Of a DNA stretch of 64,000 nucleotides, positions 16,987 through 25,903 are shown piece after piece (position 1 is the first letter of the stretch; the number at the start of each line of letters is the position of its first letter). The stretch spans positions 299,512 to 363,511 of the forward strand of contig NZ_SPHY01000002.1 in the NCBI RefSeq assembly GCF_004796535.1, written 5' to 3'. The notes below the pieces were generated by a model. It ran no database searches. It was not told the DNA's origin and saw only the letters and a list, made by a program, of their open reading frames with translations. Source of the DNA: Sphingomonas flavalba (GTDB taxonomy: Bacteria; Pseudomonadota; Alphaproteobacteria; Sphingomonadales; Sphingomonadaceae). Position numbers and translations under genes: made by a program.

Positions 16987-18117
16987 TTACCCCCAGTAGC
17001 GCCGGCTCGCCCGCCGTGCCCCTTCGGCCAGCGCGCCTAGCTTGGCCCAGACCACTTCAGGGTCCAGCCCGCCGCTGCCGACATGGATCGAAAAGCCGCA
17101 GTCGACGCCGCCGATCACCCGTTCGCGCCCGACGAGGTCGGCGTAGCGGCCGATCCGCTGGGCGACCAGGTCGGGATGCTCGATATAGGACGATTGCGGC
17201 TCGATCAGCCCCGGCGCCAGTATCTTGTCCTCGGGCGGCCGGACGGTTTCGAACAGCGCGAATTCATGGGCGTGGCGCGGGTTCGCCGCCTCGAACAACA
17301 CCGTGCGCGGCTTGGCGGTCCAGACGATGTCGACGATGTCAGCCAGCGGCACGTCGCAATGGTGCGGGCCGGGGTAATTGCCCCAGCACAGGTGCATCCG
17401 CAGCCGCTCCGCCGGGATGTTGGCGACGGCGTGGTTCAGCGCCTCGATATGCAGTGCGATCTTCTTGCGGAACCCGGCAACGTCGAGGTCGGCATACTGG
17501 ACATGGCGGCCCATCGCGAGGTCGGGGCAATCGATCTGCAGGTCGATCCCGCTGGCGGCGATCGTCTCATATTCGTGCCGCAGCCCTTCGGCGATCGCGA
17601 ACAAATAGGCTTCATAGTCGGGATAATGGGTGTTGCCGAAGAACAGCGCCGTTGTCCCCGGCGATACCGCGCTCATGAACAACCGCCGGCCCGGCGCCGC
17701 TGTCTTCAGCCGCTCGGCGTCGCGGCGTGGCGCCTCCATGTCCTTGACGGAGATCGGGCCGTTGCACGCCGGAGCGGTGCGCCGCGCCCGCCCGGTATCG
17801 GCGAACACCTTGGCCTTGGTCCCCGGAAACTCGTCAAGGTCGCGAAAGCTGTAGCTGCCGCTCTCGCCGCCGAAGCCGTTCAGCCGATCCTTGATGTAGG
17901 TGGCATAGCTCGGCTTCGACATCTCGCCGTCGTTCAGTACGTCGATACCGGCTTCGACCTGCCGCGCGACCATCAACGCCACCGCCTCGTCGACCGCGAC
18001 CGCCAGCGCCTCCGGTTCGATCGCCTCGCCGCCCTGCTGCGCGAACATCATCGCCATCAGCGCCTCGGGGCGCGGCAGGCTGCCGGTATGCGTGGTCAAA
18101 AAGCGATCGGCCGCCAT
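16987..18117 (-). CDS. MetE-like cobalamin-independent methyltransferase family protein
   Basis: A 376-residue protein of the C-terminal (catalytic) MetE-like family, half the size of methionine synthase. All four zinc ligands of the family can be placed: His242 and Cys244 (MHLCWGN), Glu276 (LFEAANPRH) and Cys340 (GGVDCGF). Relatives include archaeal methyltransferases and epoxyalkane:coenzyme M transferase, which use zinc to activate a thiol. Operator D and a TTGACT promoter lie just upstream, placing it in the IclR regulon. That suggests a catabolic role, such as transfer of a methyl or alkyl group from the substrate to a thiol, rather than methionine synthesis. It ends close to the convergent hydrolase gene. 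The exact reaction is unknown. Confidence 0.85.
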   Translation of the reverse strand: MAADRFLTTHTGSLPRPEALMAMMFAQQGGEAIEPEALAVAVDEAVALMVARQVEAGIDVLNDGEMSKPSYATYIKDRLNGFGGESGSYSFRDLDEFPGTKAKVFADTGRARRTAPACNGPISVKDMEAPRRDAERLKTAAPGRRLFMSAVSPGTTALFFGNTHYPDYEAYLFAIAEGLRHEYETIAASGIDLQIDCPDLAMGRHVQYADLDVAGFRKKIALHIEALNHAVANIPAERLRMHLCWGNYPGPHHCDVPLADIVDIVWTAKPRTVLFEAANPRHAHEFALFETVRPPEDKILAPGLIEPQSSYIEHPDLVAQRIGRYADLVGRERVIGGVDCGFSIHVGSGGLDPEVVWAKLGALAEGARRASRRYWG

Positions 18118-18153
18118 TCCCCCTCCCCAATGTCTGCAAAGCTCAGGTCAATC

Positions 18154-18181
18154 ACGCTAGGTATTCGCATATCGAAGTCAA
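18154..18181 (-). promoter_or_regulatory. Predicted promoter of the MetE-like gene
   Basis: On the minus strand TTGACT (18176-18181), 16 bp, TAGCGT (18154-18159). The palindrome TTCGCATATCGAA lies in the spacer, as at operators A and B. The start codon at 18117 follows about 30 bases downstream, after a GGGGAGGG ribosome site. Confidence 0.5.
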
Positions 18182-18195
18182 GTTCGCTTTGCGAT
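18164..18195. promoter_or_regulatory. Operator D: tandem palindromes upstream of the MetE-like gene
   Basis: TTCGCATATCGAA (18164-18176) and the nearly perfect TTCGCTTTGCGAT (18183-18195), 19 bp start to start. The stretch TCGAAGTCAAGTTCGC is identical in operator A, including the TTGACT hexamer in reverse. The site is 47 bases from the MetE-like start and about 165 bases from the PEP-CTERM gene on the other side, so control of the former is more likely. Confidence 0.72.
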
Positions 18196-18358
18196 AAGAA
18201 TACAGCCGGCGGCGCAGGCGCGAGGGATTCTGGATCTGATCGGGCACTGAGCCACGGCTCATCCCTATATATCATAGTTAATGCTCTGTTATTCGTTCCG
18301 CCGCCTCGGTAGGGAGCCGGGCGGCCGGGATAGTTCCCTGGCTTATAGGGGCAAGGAC

Positions 18359-18907
18359 ATGCGGAAATTCTCTCTGATGGCGGCGGCTGCGCTGGGCGCG
18401 ATGGCAGTGGCCACACCAGCTTCGGCGGCAAAGGTGTTTGTCCTCGACGGCGTGACCCTCCAGGGCGGCGGCACGCTGACCGGCACGTTCACCACCAACG
18501 ACGCGATCACCGCGCTTGAGGCGGTCAATATCACCGCGTCGGCGAACGTGTACAACCCCGGCAACGGCATCAACTACAACCTGCCGGGCTTCGTCTACGA
18601 CAACATCAGCTATGTTGACTGGCAGCAGGTTCCCAACTTCTTCCGCATGACCTTCAGTGATGCCGGCAAGAATTTCCAGATGGTCCTCTACTTCACGCCA
18701 GCGCTCAGCGACGCCGGCAGCAAGATTTCGACGACGCAGTCGTTCGAGTCCGAAATCGGCGTGCATCGCTACGTCACGGCCGGCAGCGCGGCCCTCAGCG
18801 CAGGAGCCGTCCCTGAGCCGGCAACCTGGGCTCTGTTGATCGCGGGCTTCGGCCTGGTCGGCGGCGCGATGCGCAGCCGCAAGCGCGTGACCGTCGCCTT
18901 CGCCTAA
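18359..18907 (+). CDS. PEP-CTERM sorting-signal protein
   Basis: A 182-residue exported protein with a signal peptide at about 1-23 (..ATPASAA) and a C-terminal PEP-CTERM signal from residue 151: VPEPATWALLIAGFG, a short hydrophobic span, then the basic cluster RSRKR. Such tails are recognised and removed by exosortase A. The middle section is rich in Asn, Thr and Ser and has no recognised domain. The ATG at 18359, after AAGGAC, is preferred over earlier in-frame openings because the signal peptide starts there. The sorting enzyme gene xrtA is in the same window at 48.2-49.7 kb. Nothing visible ties it to the adjacent MetE-like gene. Confidence 0.93.
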   Translation: MRKFSLMAAAALGAMAVATPASAAKVFVLDGVTLQGGGTLTGTFTTNDAITALEAVNITASANVYNPGNGINYNLPGFVYDNISYVDWQQVPNFFRMTFSDAGKNFQMVLYFTPALSDAGSKISTTQSFESEIGVHRYVTAGSAALSAGAVPEPATWALLIAGFGLVGGAMRSRKRVTVAFA

Positions 18908-18927
18908 GCCAGGCATTGATTGCAGCG

Positions 18928-18955
18928 ACGCCGCCGGCCTTCGGGCTGGCGGCGT
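18928..18955 (+). terminator. Intrinsic terminator after the PEP-CTERM gene
   Basis: A 12-bp stem (ACGCCGCCGGCC against GGCTGGCGGCGT, with one G-T pair) closed by a TTCG tetraloop and followed by TTTCT. It begins 21 bases after the PEP-CTERM stop codon. Confidence 0.85.
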
Positions 18956-19009
18956 TTCTGTGCGTGGAACGGCGCTCGCAACCATCTCCATCGCGATCAG
19001 CCGCCCGCG

Positions 19010-19213
19010 CTAGTCGCCCAGCTTCCGCCCCATCGTCCAATTGGCCTTCATCCGCACGATCGGATTCGGCGCACACCAGATTTCGCCCGTCTCGTTGATG
19101 GCTGTCACCCAGATCAGGTTGTGCTCTTCACCGTAATCGATGACGCCGATCGCCAGGCCATCGCCTTTTCCCTGCACGTGGAGCGGAATGGACGGGTTGA
19201 GTTGGGTGAACAT
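19010..19213 (-). CDS. Small conserved hypothetical protein
   Basis: A 67-residue acidic-to-neutral protein without signal peptide or membrane segment. Its composition is balanced, with a soluble core such as GLAIGVIDYGEEHNLIWV and ending MGRKLGD, unlike the Arg/Ala/Pro-rich translations of non-coding frames in this genome; I therefore accept it as a gene. The DYG-EH-LIWV pattern is reminiscent of short uncharacterised alphaproteobacterial and phage proteins. It lies between the PEP-CTERM terminator and tRNA-Val. No function can be assigned. Confidence 0.65.
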   Translation of the reverse strand: MFTQLNPSIPLHVQGKGDGLAIGVIDYGEEHNLIWVTAINETGEIWCAPNPIVRMKANWTMGRKLGD

Positions 19214-19471
19214 GAGACGCGCCCCTTTGATTTGAGGCGGCGGTAACGCGGCCGGACGGCGATGGTTGCGGACGCGTCGGCGGCGACCGGCGCAGCGCCA
19301 GTCGTTCCGGCAGGGTATCGACTCTCATTCTAAAGTCACCTCGGCTACCCTCGAGCGCAGCCTGCAAGCCTTTCCCGGAGATACGGTTGTCGACCATGAT
19401 CGGGTCGACGTACGCTCCAGCATGTAGTTACAATCGTCACCACGGCCGGGGATGAATAACCAGGCTTAAAA

Positions 19472-19547
19472 TGGTGGGCGCTGACGGGCTCGAACCGCCG
19501 ACCCTCTCGGTGTAAACGAGATGCTCTACCAACTGAGCTAAGCGCCC
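19472..19547 (-). tRNA. tRNA-Val (anticodon TAC), CCA encoded
   Basis: Read on the minus strand, a full cloverleaf of 76 nt: 7-bp acceptor stem GGGCGCT/AGCGCCC, D arm GCTC-AGTTGGTAGA-GC, anticodon stem TCTCG/CGAGA with loop TTTACAC (anticodon TAC, reading GUA and related valine codons), T arm with loop TTCGAGC, discriminator A and genomically encoded CCA. Confidence 0.97.
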
Positions 19548-19616
19548 GCCTGACGGGAATGGCGGGCTTTATGGTGTTTGGTCCGGTTAGCCAAGCCCGA
19601 ACGACCCATCACCGCG

Positions 19617-20522
19617 TTACGCCAGAATCGCGCCCGCCTGCCGCGCGGCGGTGAAGTAGCGCTGCATCGCCTCCGCCGCCCGGTCTGCCAGCGATATGAA
19701 CACCCGTCGCCCATCACGCTGGTCCGGCCGGCGTTCGATCAGATTGGCGTCGGCCAGCGTCTGGATCCAACGCAGCGCCGTCGTCGGCGGCACCGCCGCG
19801 GCGATGCACAGGCTGGACACCGCAACCGGCTGCGCCTCCAGCCGCGCCGCCATCAGGTCGAGCAGCATGTCCCAGGCCGGGTCGGCGAACAGCGCCGGCG
19901 GCAAATACTGGTCGCGCAGCCGCCGCGCGCGGATCACCGCGCGGATCGTCACCGGCTCGACCGGGTCGCTCCGCGTTTCGGCGGCGAAGCGCCCGGCGCC
20001 GTCATGCACCGCCGGCCCCGGCCCAAGCTCGCCGGCGGAGAGTTCGGCCAGCGCCTTGGCGATGCGCGCCACCTCACGGCTCAACTGCATCAACCGCTGC
20101 GCCTCGGACTCCGCGCCGATATCGGCCAGCATCAACTGGCGGGGCTGTACCGCCAGTTGCAGCGCGGCAACCCGCTCGATCATTGTCGGCGCGCACAGCA
20201 GGGCGACGCGCGCGCTGCTGATCCCCGCCGCGACGATGTCAATCAGCGACTCGGGAAAGCAGACGACCGCGTCGATGCCGGCGTCGCGCGCCGTCCGGTC
20301 GACCAGCGCGAGCAGCGCGTCCAAATCGGCGCCACCGTCGCGGTCCAGTTCGACGATCAGCGCGTCGGCATTGCCGATAGCGGCCAGCCGCCCCTCTCCC
20401 ACCGCGCCCGGCTCCAGCAATTCGGAGCGCAGCACGCGCGCGCCCAGCACATCCGCGGCCTGCGCCGCGACCGACAGACCCATCGACGTATCCGCCAGCA
20501 CAACGACCGCCGTTTCGGTCAT
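19617..20522 (-). CDS. MarR-like winged-helix regulator with receiver-like N-terminal domain
   Basis: A 301-residue protein. The C-terminal part (about 205-295) is a MarR-like winged helix: LFADPAWDMLLDLM, VSSLCIAAAVPPTTALRWIQTL, and the wing RRPDQRDGRRVFISL. Residues 1-120 look like a degenerate flavodoxin/receiver fold (VVVLADTSMGLSVAA; ADALIVELDRDGG), followed by a helical linker. This architecture is familiar from sphingomonads, where its targets are not established. ATG 20522 (MTETAVVV..) is chosen because the first strand starts there; ATGs at 20555 and 20561 would add 11-13 residues. It stands alone between tRNA-Val and the small gene at 20.7 kb. Confidence 0.82.
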   Translation of the reverse strand: MTETAVVVLADTSMGLSVAAQAADVLGARVLRSELLEPGAVGEGRLAAIGNADALIVELDRDGGADLDALLALVDRTARDAGIDAVVCFPESLIDIVAAGISSARVALLCAPTMIERVAALQLAVQPRQLMLADIGAESEAQRLMQLSREVARIAKALAELSAGELGPGPAVHDGAGRFAAETRSDPVEPVTIRAVIRARRLRDQYLPPALFADPAWDMLLDLMAARLEAQPVAVSSLCIAAAVPPTTALRWIQTLADANLIERRPDQRDGRRVFISLADRAAEAMQRYFTAARQAGAILA

Positions 20523-20654
20523 CGTCGTCCCGCCGTTGCGATACCAAAGCTCCATGGCCACCCCCGTTCGTCCGCGTTTGATCCATTCTGGACCATGCCC
20601 GATCCGGGGATGGACTCCAGTGGATACGTGTCCGTTTTGGATAAAAAAATTGAG

Positions 20655-20834
20655 TTAAGACTGCAACATAGCAGAATTACGACGATCGCGTCCAAGTCTC
20701 TCGGCTTCGCCGATCGCGGAGTCCAGCGCGGCCAGGCAGGCCGCATGGTCGGCGCGCATCCCCGGCGGCGCACCGGTCTGCGCCAGCGCGGCGCGTGCCG
20801 CGCGCAACGCGGCGTTGATCTCGTCGATATCCAC
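20655..20834 (-). CDS. Small hypothetical protein, GTG start
   Basis: A 59-residue protein beginning VDIDEINAALRAARAAL. The GTG at 20834 is chosen because a near-perfect ribosome site, AGGAGG, lies eight bases before it; the longer in-frame opening upstream would overlap the end of pntB and encodes low-complexity Arg/Ser-rich sequence. The protein is predicted wholly helical, with heptad-like Ala/Leu spacing, and has no cysteine or signal peptide. It follows pntB by 85 bases on the same strand and might be the last gene of that operon. Function unknown. Confidence 0.55.
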   Translation of the reverse strand: MDIDEINAALRAARAALAQTGAPPGMRADHAACLAALDSAIGEAERLGRDRRNSAMLQS

Positions 20835-20919
20835 TGCTCCGTCCTCCTGTGCGAAGGACGGTCGTTGCGGCGGCGGCTTGCGCGGCGATTGCTCCGCGGC
20901 GGAGCGTCGCTGCCCGCCC

Positions 20920-22338
20920 CTACTCCATCGCCTTGACGATTTCCTCGACCATCTTCTTGGCGTCGGCAAGCAGCATCATCGTGTTGTCGCGGTAGAACAC
21001 GTCGTTGTCGACGCCGGCATAGCCGACACCGCCCATCGACCGCTTGACGAACAGCACGGTCTTCGCCTTCTCAACGTCGAGGATCGGCATGCCGTAGATC
21101 GGCGAGCTCTTGTCGGTCTTGGCCGCCGGGTTGGTCACGTCGTTGGCGCCGATGACGAAGGCGACGTCGGTGCGCGCGAACTCGGAGTTGATGTCCTCCA
21201 GCTCGAACACCTCGTCATAGGGCACGTTCGCTTCGGCCAGCAGCACATTCATGTGCCCCGGCATCCGCCCGGCGACCGGATGGATCGCATATTTGACGGC
21301 GACGCCGTGCTCCTTCAGCTTGTCGGCCATCTCGCGCAGCGCATGCTGCGCCTGGGCGACGGCCATGCCGTAACCGGGGACGATAACGACCTGCTCGGCC
21401 TGGCTCATCAGAAAGGCGGCGTCCTCGGCCGACCCGCGCTTCCACGGCCGGTCGGTCTTGGCGGCCGCGGCACCGCCGCTGTCGCTGTCGCCAGCGCCGA
21501 AGCCGCCGGAAATCACGCTGATGAAGCTGCGGTTCATTGCCTTGCACATGATGTAGGACAGGATCGCGCCCGACGACCCGACCAGCGCGCCGGTGATGAT
21601 CATCGCGGTGTTGTGCAGGGTGAAGCCCATCGCCGCCGCCGCCCAGCCGGAATAGCTGTTCAACATCGAGATGACGACCGGCATGTCCGCCCCGCCGATC
21701 GGGATGATCAGCAGGAACCCGATCAGGAAGGATAGCGCGACGATCACCCAGAACATTCCCGGCGTGTCGGCGTGGAACAGGAAGACCAGTGCCAGGATCG
21801 CCGCCAGCATGCCCAGGTTGATGACATGGCGCAGCGGCAGGATGATCGGCGCGCCGCTCATATTGCCGTTCAGCTTTAGGAAGGCGATAACCGATCCGGA
21901 AAAGGTGATCGCGCCGATCGCGACGCCAAGCCCCATCTCGATCCGGCTGTTGAACGCGATATCCAGCCCGTCGGCGGCAAGGATGCCGAACGCCTCCGGG
22001 TTCAGAAAGGCGGCCGCGCCGACCAGCACCGCCGCCATGCCGACCAGCGAGTGGAAAGCGGCGATCAGCTGCGGCATTGCGGTCATTGCGATCCGCCTGG
22101 CGACGATGAAGCCGATCGTCCCGCCGATCAGGATCGCGCCGGCGATCTCCGGCAGGCTGGCGATATCGTGGGTGACCAGCGTGGTGCCGACGGCCAGCGC
22201 CATGCCGGCCATGCCGAAACGGTTGCCCCGCCGGCTCGACGCCGGGCTGGACAGCCCGCGCAGCGCCAGGATGAAGCAGACGCCCGCTACCAGATAGGCG
22301 AGCGCGACCCAGGGATTGACGGCGAGCGCCTCGTGCAT
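20920..22338 (-). CDS. pntB: NAD(P) transhydrogenase subunit beta
   Basis: A 472-residue inner-membrane subunit of the proton-translocating transhydrogenase, which makes NADPH from NADH at the expense of the proton gradient. Residues 1-260 form the membrane part (about nine helices); residues 290-472 form the soluble NADP(H)-binding domain III, with VIVPGYGMAVAQAQHA and HPVAGRMPGHMNVLLAEA as hallmarks. Full length for the family. It starts four bases after the stop of the small alpha subunit gene, completing a pntA1-pntA2-pntB operon transcribed on the minus strand. Confidence 0.97.
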   Translation of the reverse strand: MHEALAVNPWVALAYLVAGVCFILALRGLSSPASSRRGNRFGMAGMALAVGTTLVTHDIASLPEIAGAILIGGTIGFIVARRIAMTAMPQLIAAFHSLVGMAAVLVGAAAFLNPEAFGILAADGLDIAFNSRIEMGLGVAIGAITFSGSVIAFLKLNGNMSGAPIILPLRHVINLGMLAAILALVFLFHADTPGMFWVIVALSFLIGFLLIIPIGGADMPVVISMLNSYSGWAAAAMGFTLHNTAMIITGALVGSSGAILSYIMCKAMNRSFISVISGGFGAGDSDSGGAAAAKTDRPWKRGSAEDAAFLMSQAEQVVIVPGYGMAVAQAQHALREMADKLKEHGVAVKYAIHPVAGRMPGHMNVLLAEANVPYDEVFELEDINSEFARTDVAFVIGANDVTNPAAKTDKSSPIYGMPILDVEKAKTVLFVKRSMGGVGYAGVDNDVFYRDNTMMLLADAKKMVEEIVKAME

Positions 22339-22342
22339 GGTC

Positions 22343-22624
22343 CTAGCGCCCCTTCTTCTTGTACATCGCCAACATGCGTTCGGTCACCGCGAAGCCGCCG
22401 AAGATATTGACGCTAGCCAGCACCACCGCCGCCAGCCCCAGCCATTTCGACAGGGGCGACCCCGCCGCCGCGCTGGCGATCAGCGCGCCGACGATGATCA
22501 CCGACGAAATCGCATTGGTCACCGCCATCAGCGGCGTGTGCAGCGCCGGCGTCACTGACCAGACGACATAATAGCCGACGAAGCAGGCGAGCACGAAAAT
22601 CGAGAGGATCGAAATGAAGTCCAT
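22343..22624 (-). CDS. pntA2: NAD(P) transhydrogenase subunit alpha part 2 (membrane part)
   Basis: A 93-residue membrane protein with three or four helices (FISILSIFVLACFVGYYVVW; LMAVTNAISSVIIVGALIAS; LAAVVLASVNIFGGFAVT). It is the separated C-terminal membrane section of PntA, as usual in alphaproteobacteria, where the alpha subunit is encoded by two genes. The gene lies 22 bases after pntA1 and four bases before pntB and contributes to the proton channel with PntB. Confidence 0.96.
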   Translation of the reverse strand: MDFISILSIFVLACFVGYYVVWSVTPALHTPLMAVTNAISSVIIVGALIASAAAGSPLSKWLGLAAVVLASVNIFGGFAVTERMLAMYKKKGR

Positions 22625-22646
22625 CGTCGAGGTCCTTGTCTCGCGG

Positions 22647-23774
22647 TCAGCCGAGCAGGCGGGTGTTCACCACCTTGCCGCCCTGAGTCAGGCGGATCGC
22701 CTGGGTGATCTCGTCGTCGTCGGGCAGGATGGGCCGGCCCTGTTCCTTGTCCCAGAAGGCACTGAGGAAATTGTACAGGTTGCGCGCGAACAGCGCCGAC
22801 GCGTCCGCCGCCAGCCGGCCGGGCACGTTGCGGTGGCCGACGATCCTGACGCCGTGCTTCTCGGCAATCTCGCCGGCAACCGCGCCCTCGACATTGCCGC
22901 CCTGCTCCACCGCCAGGTCGACGATCACGCTGCCCGGCCGCATCGACGCGATCTGCGCGTCGGAGATCAGCCGGGGCGCCGCCCGGCCGGGGATCAGCGC
23001 GGTGGTGATGACGATGTCCTGCTTGGCGATATGGCTGGAGACAAGATCGGCCTGCGCCGCCTTGTACTCGTCGCTCATCTCGGTGGCGTAGCCGCCGGAG
23101 CCTTCACCCTCGATGCCTTTGACCGCCTCGACGAAGATCGCCTTGGCGCCAAGGCTCTCGATCTGTTCCTTGGTCGCGGAGCGGACGTCGGTGGCGGACA
23201 CCTGCGCGCCCAGCCGCCGCGCGGTGGCGATTGCCTGCAGGCCGGCCACGCCGACGCCCATCACGAACACGCGTGCGGCGGAGATCGTGCCGGCGGCGGT
23301 CATCATCATCGGAAAGGCCCGGCCGTAGACGCCGGCCGCATCGATCACCGCCTTGTAACCGGACAGGTTCGACTGCGACGACAATATGTCCATCGACTGG
23401 GCACGGGTGATGCGCGGCATGAACTCCATGGCCAGCGCGTCGACCCCCAGCGCGGCATAGGCGTCCACCCGCGCCCGCTCGCCGAACGGGTTCAACCCGG
23501 CGACCAGCCAGGCGCCTTGCTTCACGCCTTTCAGGCTGTCCGGCACCGGCCCCTGCACGCCAAGCAGGATGTCGGCATCGGCCAGCGCCGCGGCGCGCGT
23601 GCCGACGGTGGCGCCGGCATCGGCATAGGCGGTATCGGCAATCGACGCGCCGGCGCCGGCGCCGGCCTCGACCGCGACGGTGGCGCCCAACGCGATGAAT
23701 TTCTTCACCGTTTCCGGGCTGGCCGAGACGCGGGTTTCGCCGGCGGCGGTTTCCTTCAGGACCGCTATCTTCAT
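22647..23774 (-). CDS. pntA1: NAD(P) transhydrogenase subunit alpha part 1
   Basis: A 375-residue soluble NAD(H)-binding domain I of the transhydrogenase, related to alanine dehydrogenase. The N-terminus KIAVLKETAAGETRVSASP, the SNLSGYKAVIDAA stretch, the Rossmann loop GVGVAGLQAIATARRLGAQV and the ending LPDDDEIT are typical. The membrane part is absent and supplied by pntA2. It starts at ATG 23774, ten bases after the stop of the small cytochrome-oxidase-subunit gene. Confidence 0.96.
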   Translation of the reverse strand: MKIAVLKETAAGETRVSASPETVKKFIALGATVAVEAGAGAGASIADTAYADAGATVGTRAAALADADILLGVQGPVPDSLKGVKQGAWLVAGLNPFGERARVDAYAALGVDALAMEFMPRITRAQSMDILSSQSNLSGYKAVIDAAGVYGRAFPMMMTAAGTISAARVFVMGVGVAGLQAIATARRLGAQVSATDVRSATKEQIESLGAKAIFVEAVKGIEGEGSGGYATEMSDEYKAAQADLVSSHIAKQDIVITTALIPGRAAPRLISDAQIASMRPGSVIVDLAVEQGGNVEGAVAGEIAEKHGVRIVGHRNVPGRLAADASALFARNLYNFLSAFWDKEQGRPILPDDDEITQAIRLTQGGKVVNTRLLG

Positions 23775-23784
23775 CGCAGACCGC

Positions 23785-23907
23785 TCAGCGCGCGATCAGC
23801 ATGATGATGATCATCGTCGTTACGAAGCTGATAATCGCCGAATATTTGATCAGCGACGTGAAACCGGAATAGGTCTGCTCGTGAGCATCGAAGTCGTTGG
23901 TCGCCAC
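23785..23907 (-). CDS. aa3-type cytochrome c oxidase subunit IV
   Basis: A 40-residue single-helix protein starting at GTG 23907 (VATNDFDAHEQTYSGF) and ending IIIIMLIAR. The pattern of a short polar N-terminus with HEQTYSGF followed by one hydrophobic helix is that of bacterial aa3 oxidase subunit IV. No other oxidase gene is nearby; the gene heads the transhydrogenase operon, an order seen in other sphingomonads. GGGGAGGG lies seven bases before the GTG and supports this start. Whether it really sits in cytochrome oxidase or assists the transhydrogenase is open. Confidence 0.85.
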   Translation of the reverse strand: MATNDFDAHEQTYSGFTSLIKYSAIISFVTTMIIIMLIAR

Positions 23908-24064
23908 GGGCGCGCCCTCCCCTTGAATCCTACGCCGCCTCCTTAGCCAGCCGGCCTGCCCTTCTCAAGCCTTTTGGCCGGCGCTGGGCGCCGAGGCGGT
24001 TTAATCCGCCATTTACACTGCGGTGCTAGATCCTGTCTCTCATAGGGACTGTGGATAGGGGATC

Positions 24065-25498
<1,434 letters not shown>

Positions 25499-25558
25499 AT
25501 TCCCCCGGCCCGCGCCGCGTCCTTCAAACCCGCCGCCATGCCCCCTACATAGGCGGCA

Positions 25559-25903
25559 ATGCCCACCGCCGCTTTGTCCGCCATGATCGTCGCCGACGGG
25601 CTGCGCCTGCCGTTGCGGCTGACCCCGCGCGCCCGGCGCAGCGCGATTACCGGTCTTGGCGCCGATGCCGACGGCCGGCCGCTGGTCCAGCTCCGCGTCG
25701 CCGCACCGCCGGTCGAGGGGGCCGCCAACGCCGCGCTCGCCACGTTTCTCGCCACCACTCTCGGCGTCCGCAAGGCTGACGTCACCCTGCTGTCCGGCGC
25801 CACTGCACGGGTGAAGATGGTGCACGTCGCCGGCGACGGGCCGGCACTCGCCGCCCGCCTCGACGCCATTCTCAGTTCCGTCCCGAAAGGAGATTCGCAA
25901 TGA
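25559..25903 (+). CDS. DUF167 (YggU) family protein
   Basis: A 114-residue member of the UPF0235/DUF167 family. The hallmark RLTPRARRSAITG, VAAPPVEGAANAAL and VTLLSGATARVKMVHV segments are present. The molecular function of the family is unknown. ATG 25559 is used; ATG 25583 would give a start closer to the first conserved strand. Its stop overlaps the GST start by four bases (ATGA), so the two are co-translated. Confidence 0.88.
   Translation: MPTAALSAMIVADGLRLPLRLTPRARRSAITGLGADADGRPLVQLRVAAPPVEGAANAALATFLATTLGVRKADVTLLSGATARVKMVHVAGDGPALAARLDAILSSVPKGDSQ

Noticed and set aside
18196..18358. Possible sigma-54 promoter before the PEP-CTERM gene
   Set aside because: No TGGCAC-N5-TTGC match was found; the AT-rich stretch near 18270-18290 could hold another promoter type but no clear -35/-10 pair was seen.
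19128..19397. An 89-codon frame on the minus strand overlapping the small conserved protein
   Set aside because: Its translation is out of frame with the better-supported 67-residue protein and shows no conserved character.
19214..19471. Gap between the small hypothetical gene and tRNA-Val
   Set aside because: 258 bp with short open frames only; no conserved protein, hairpin or repeat could be supported.
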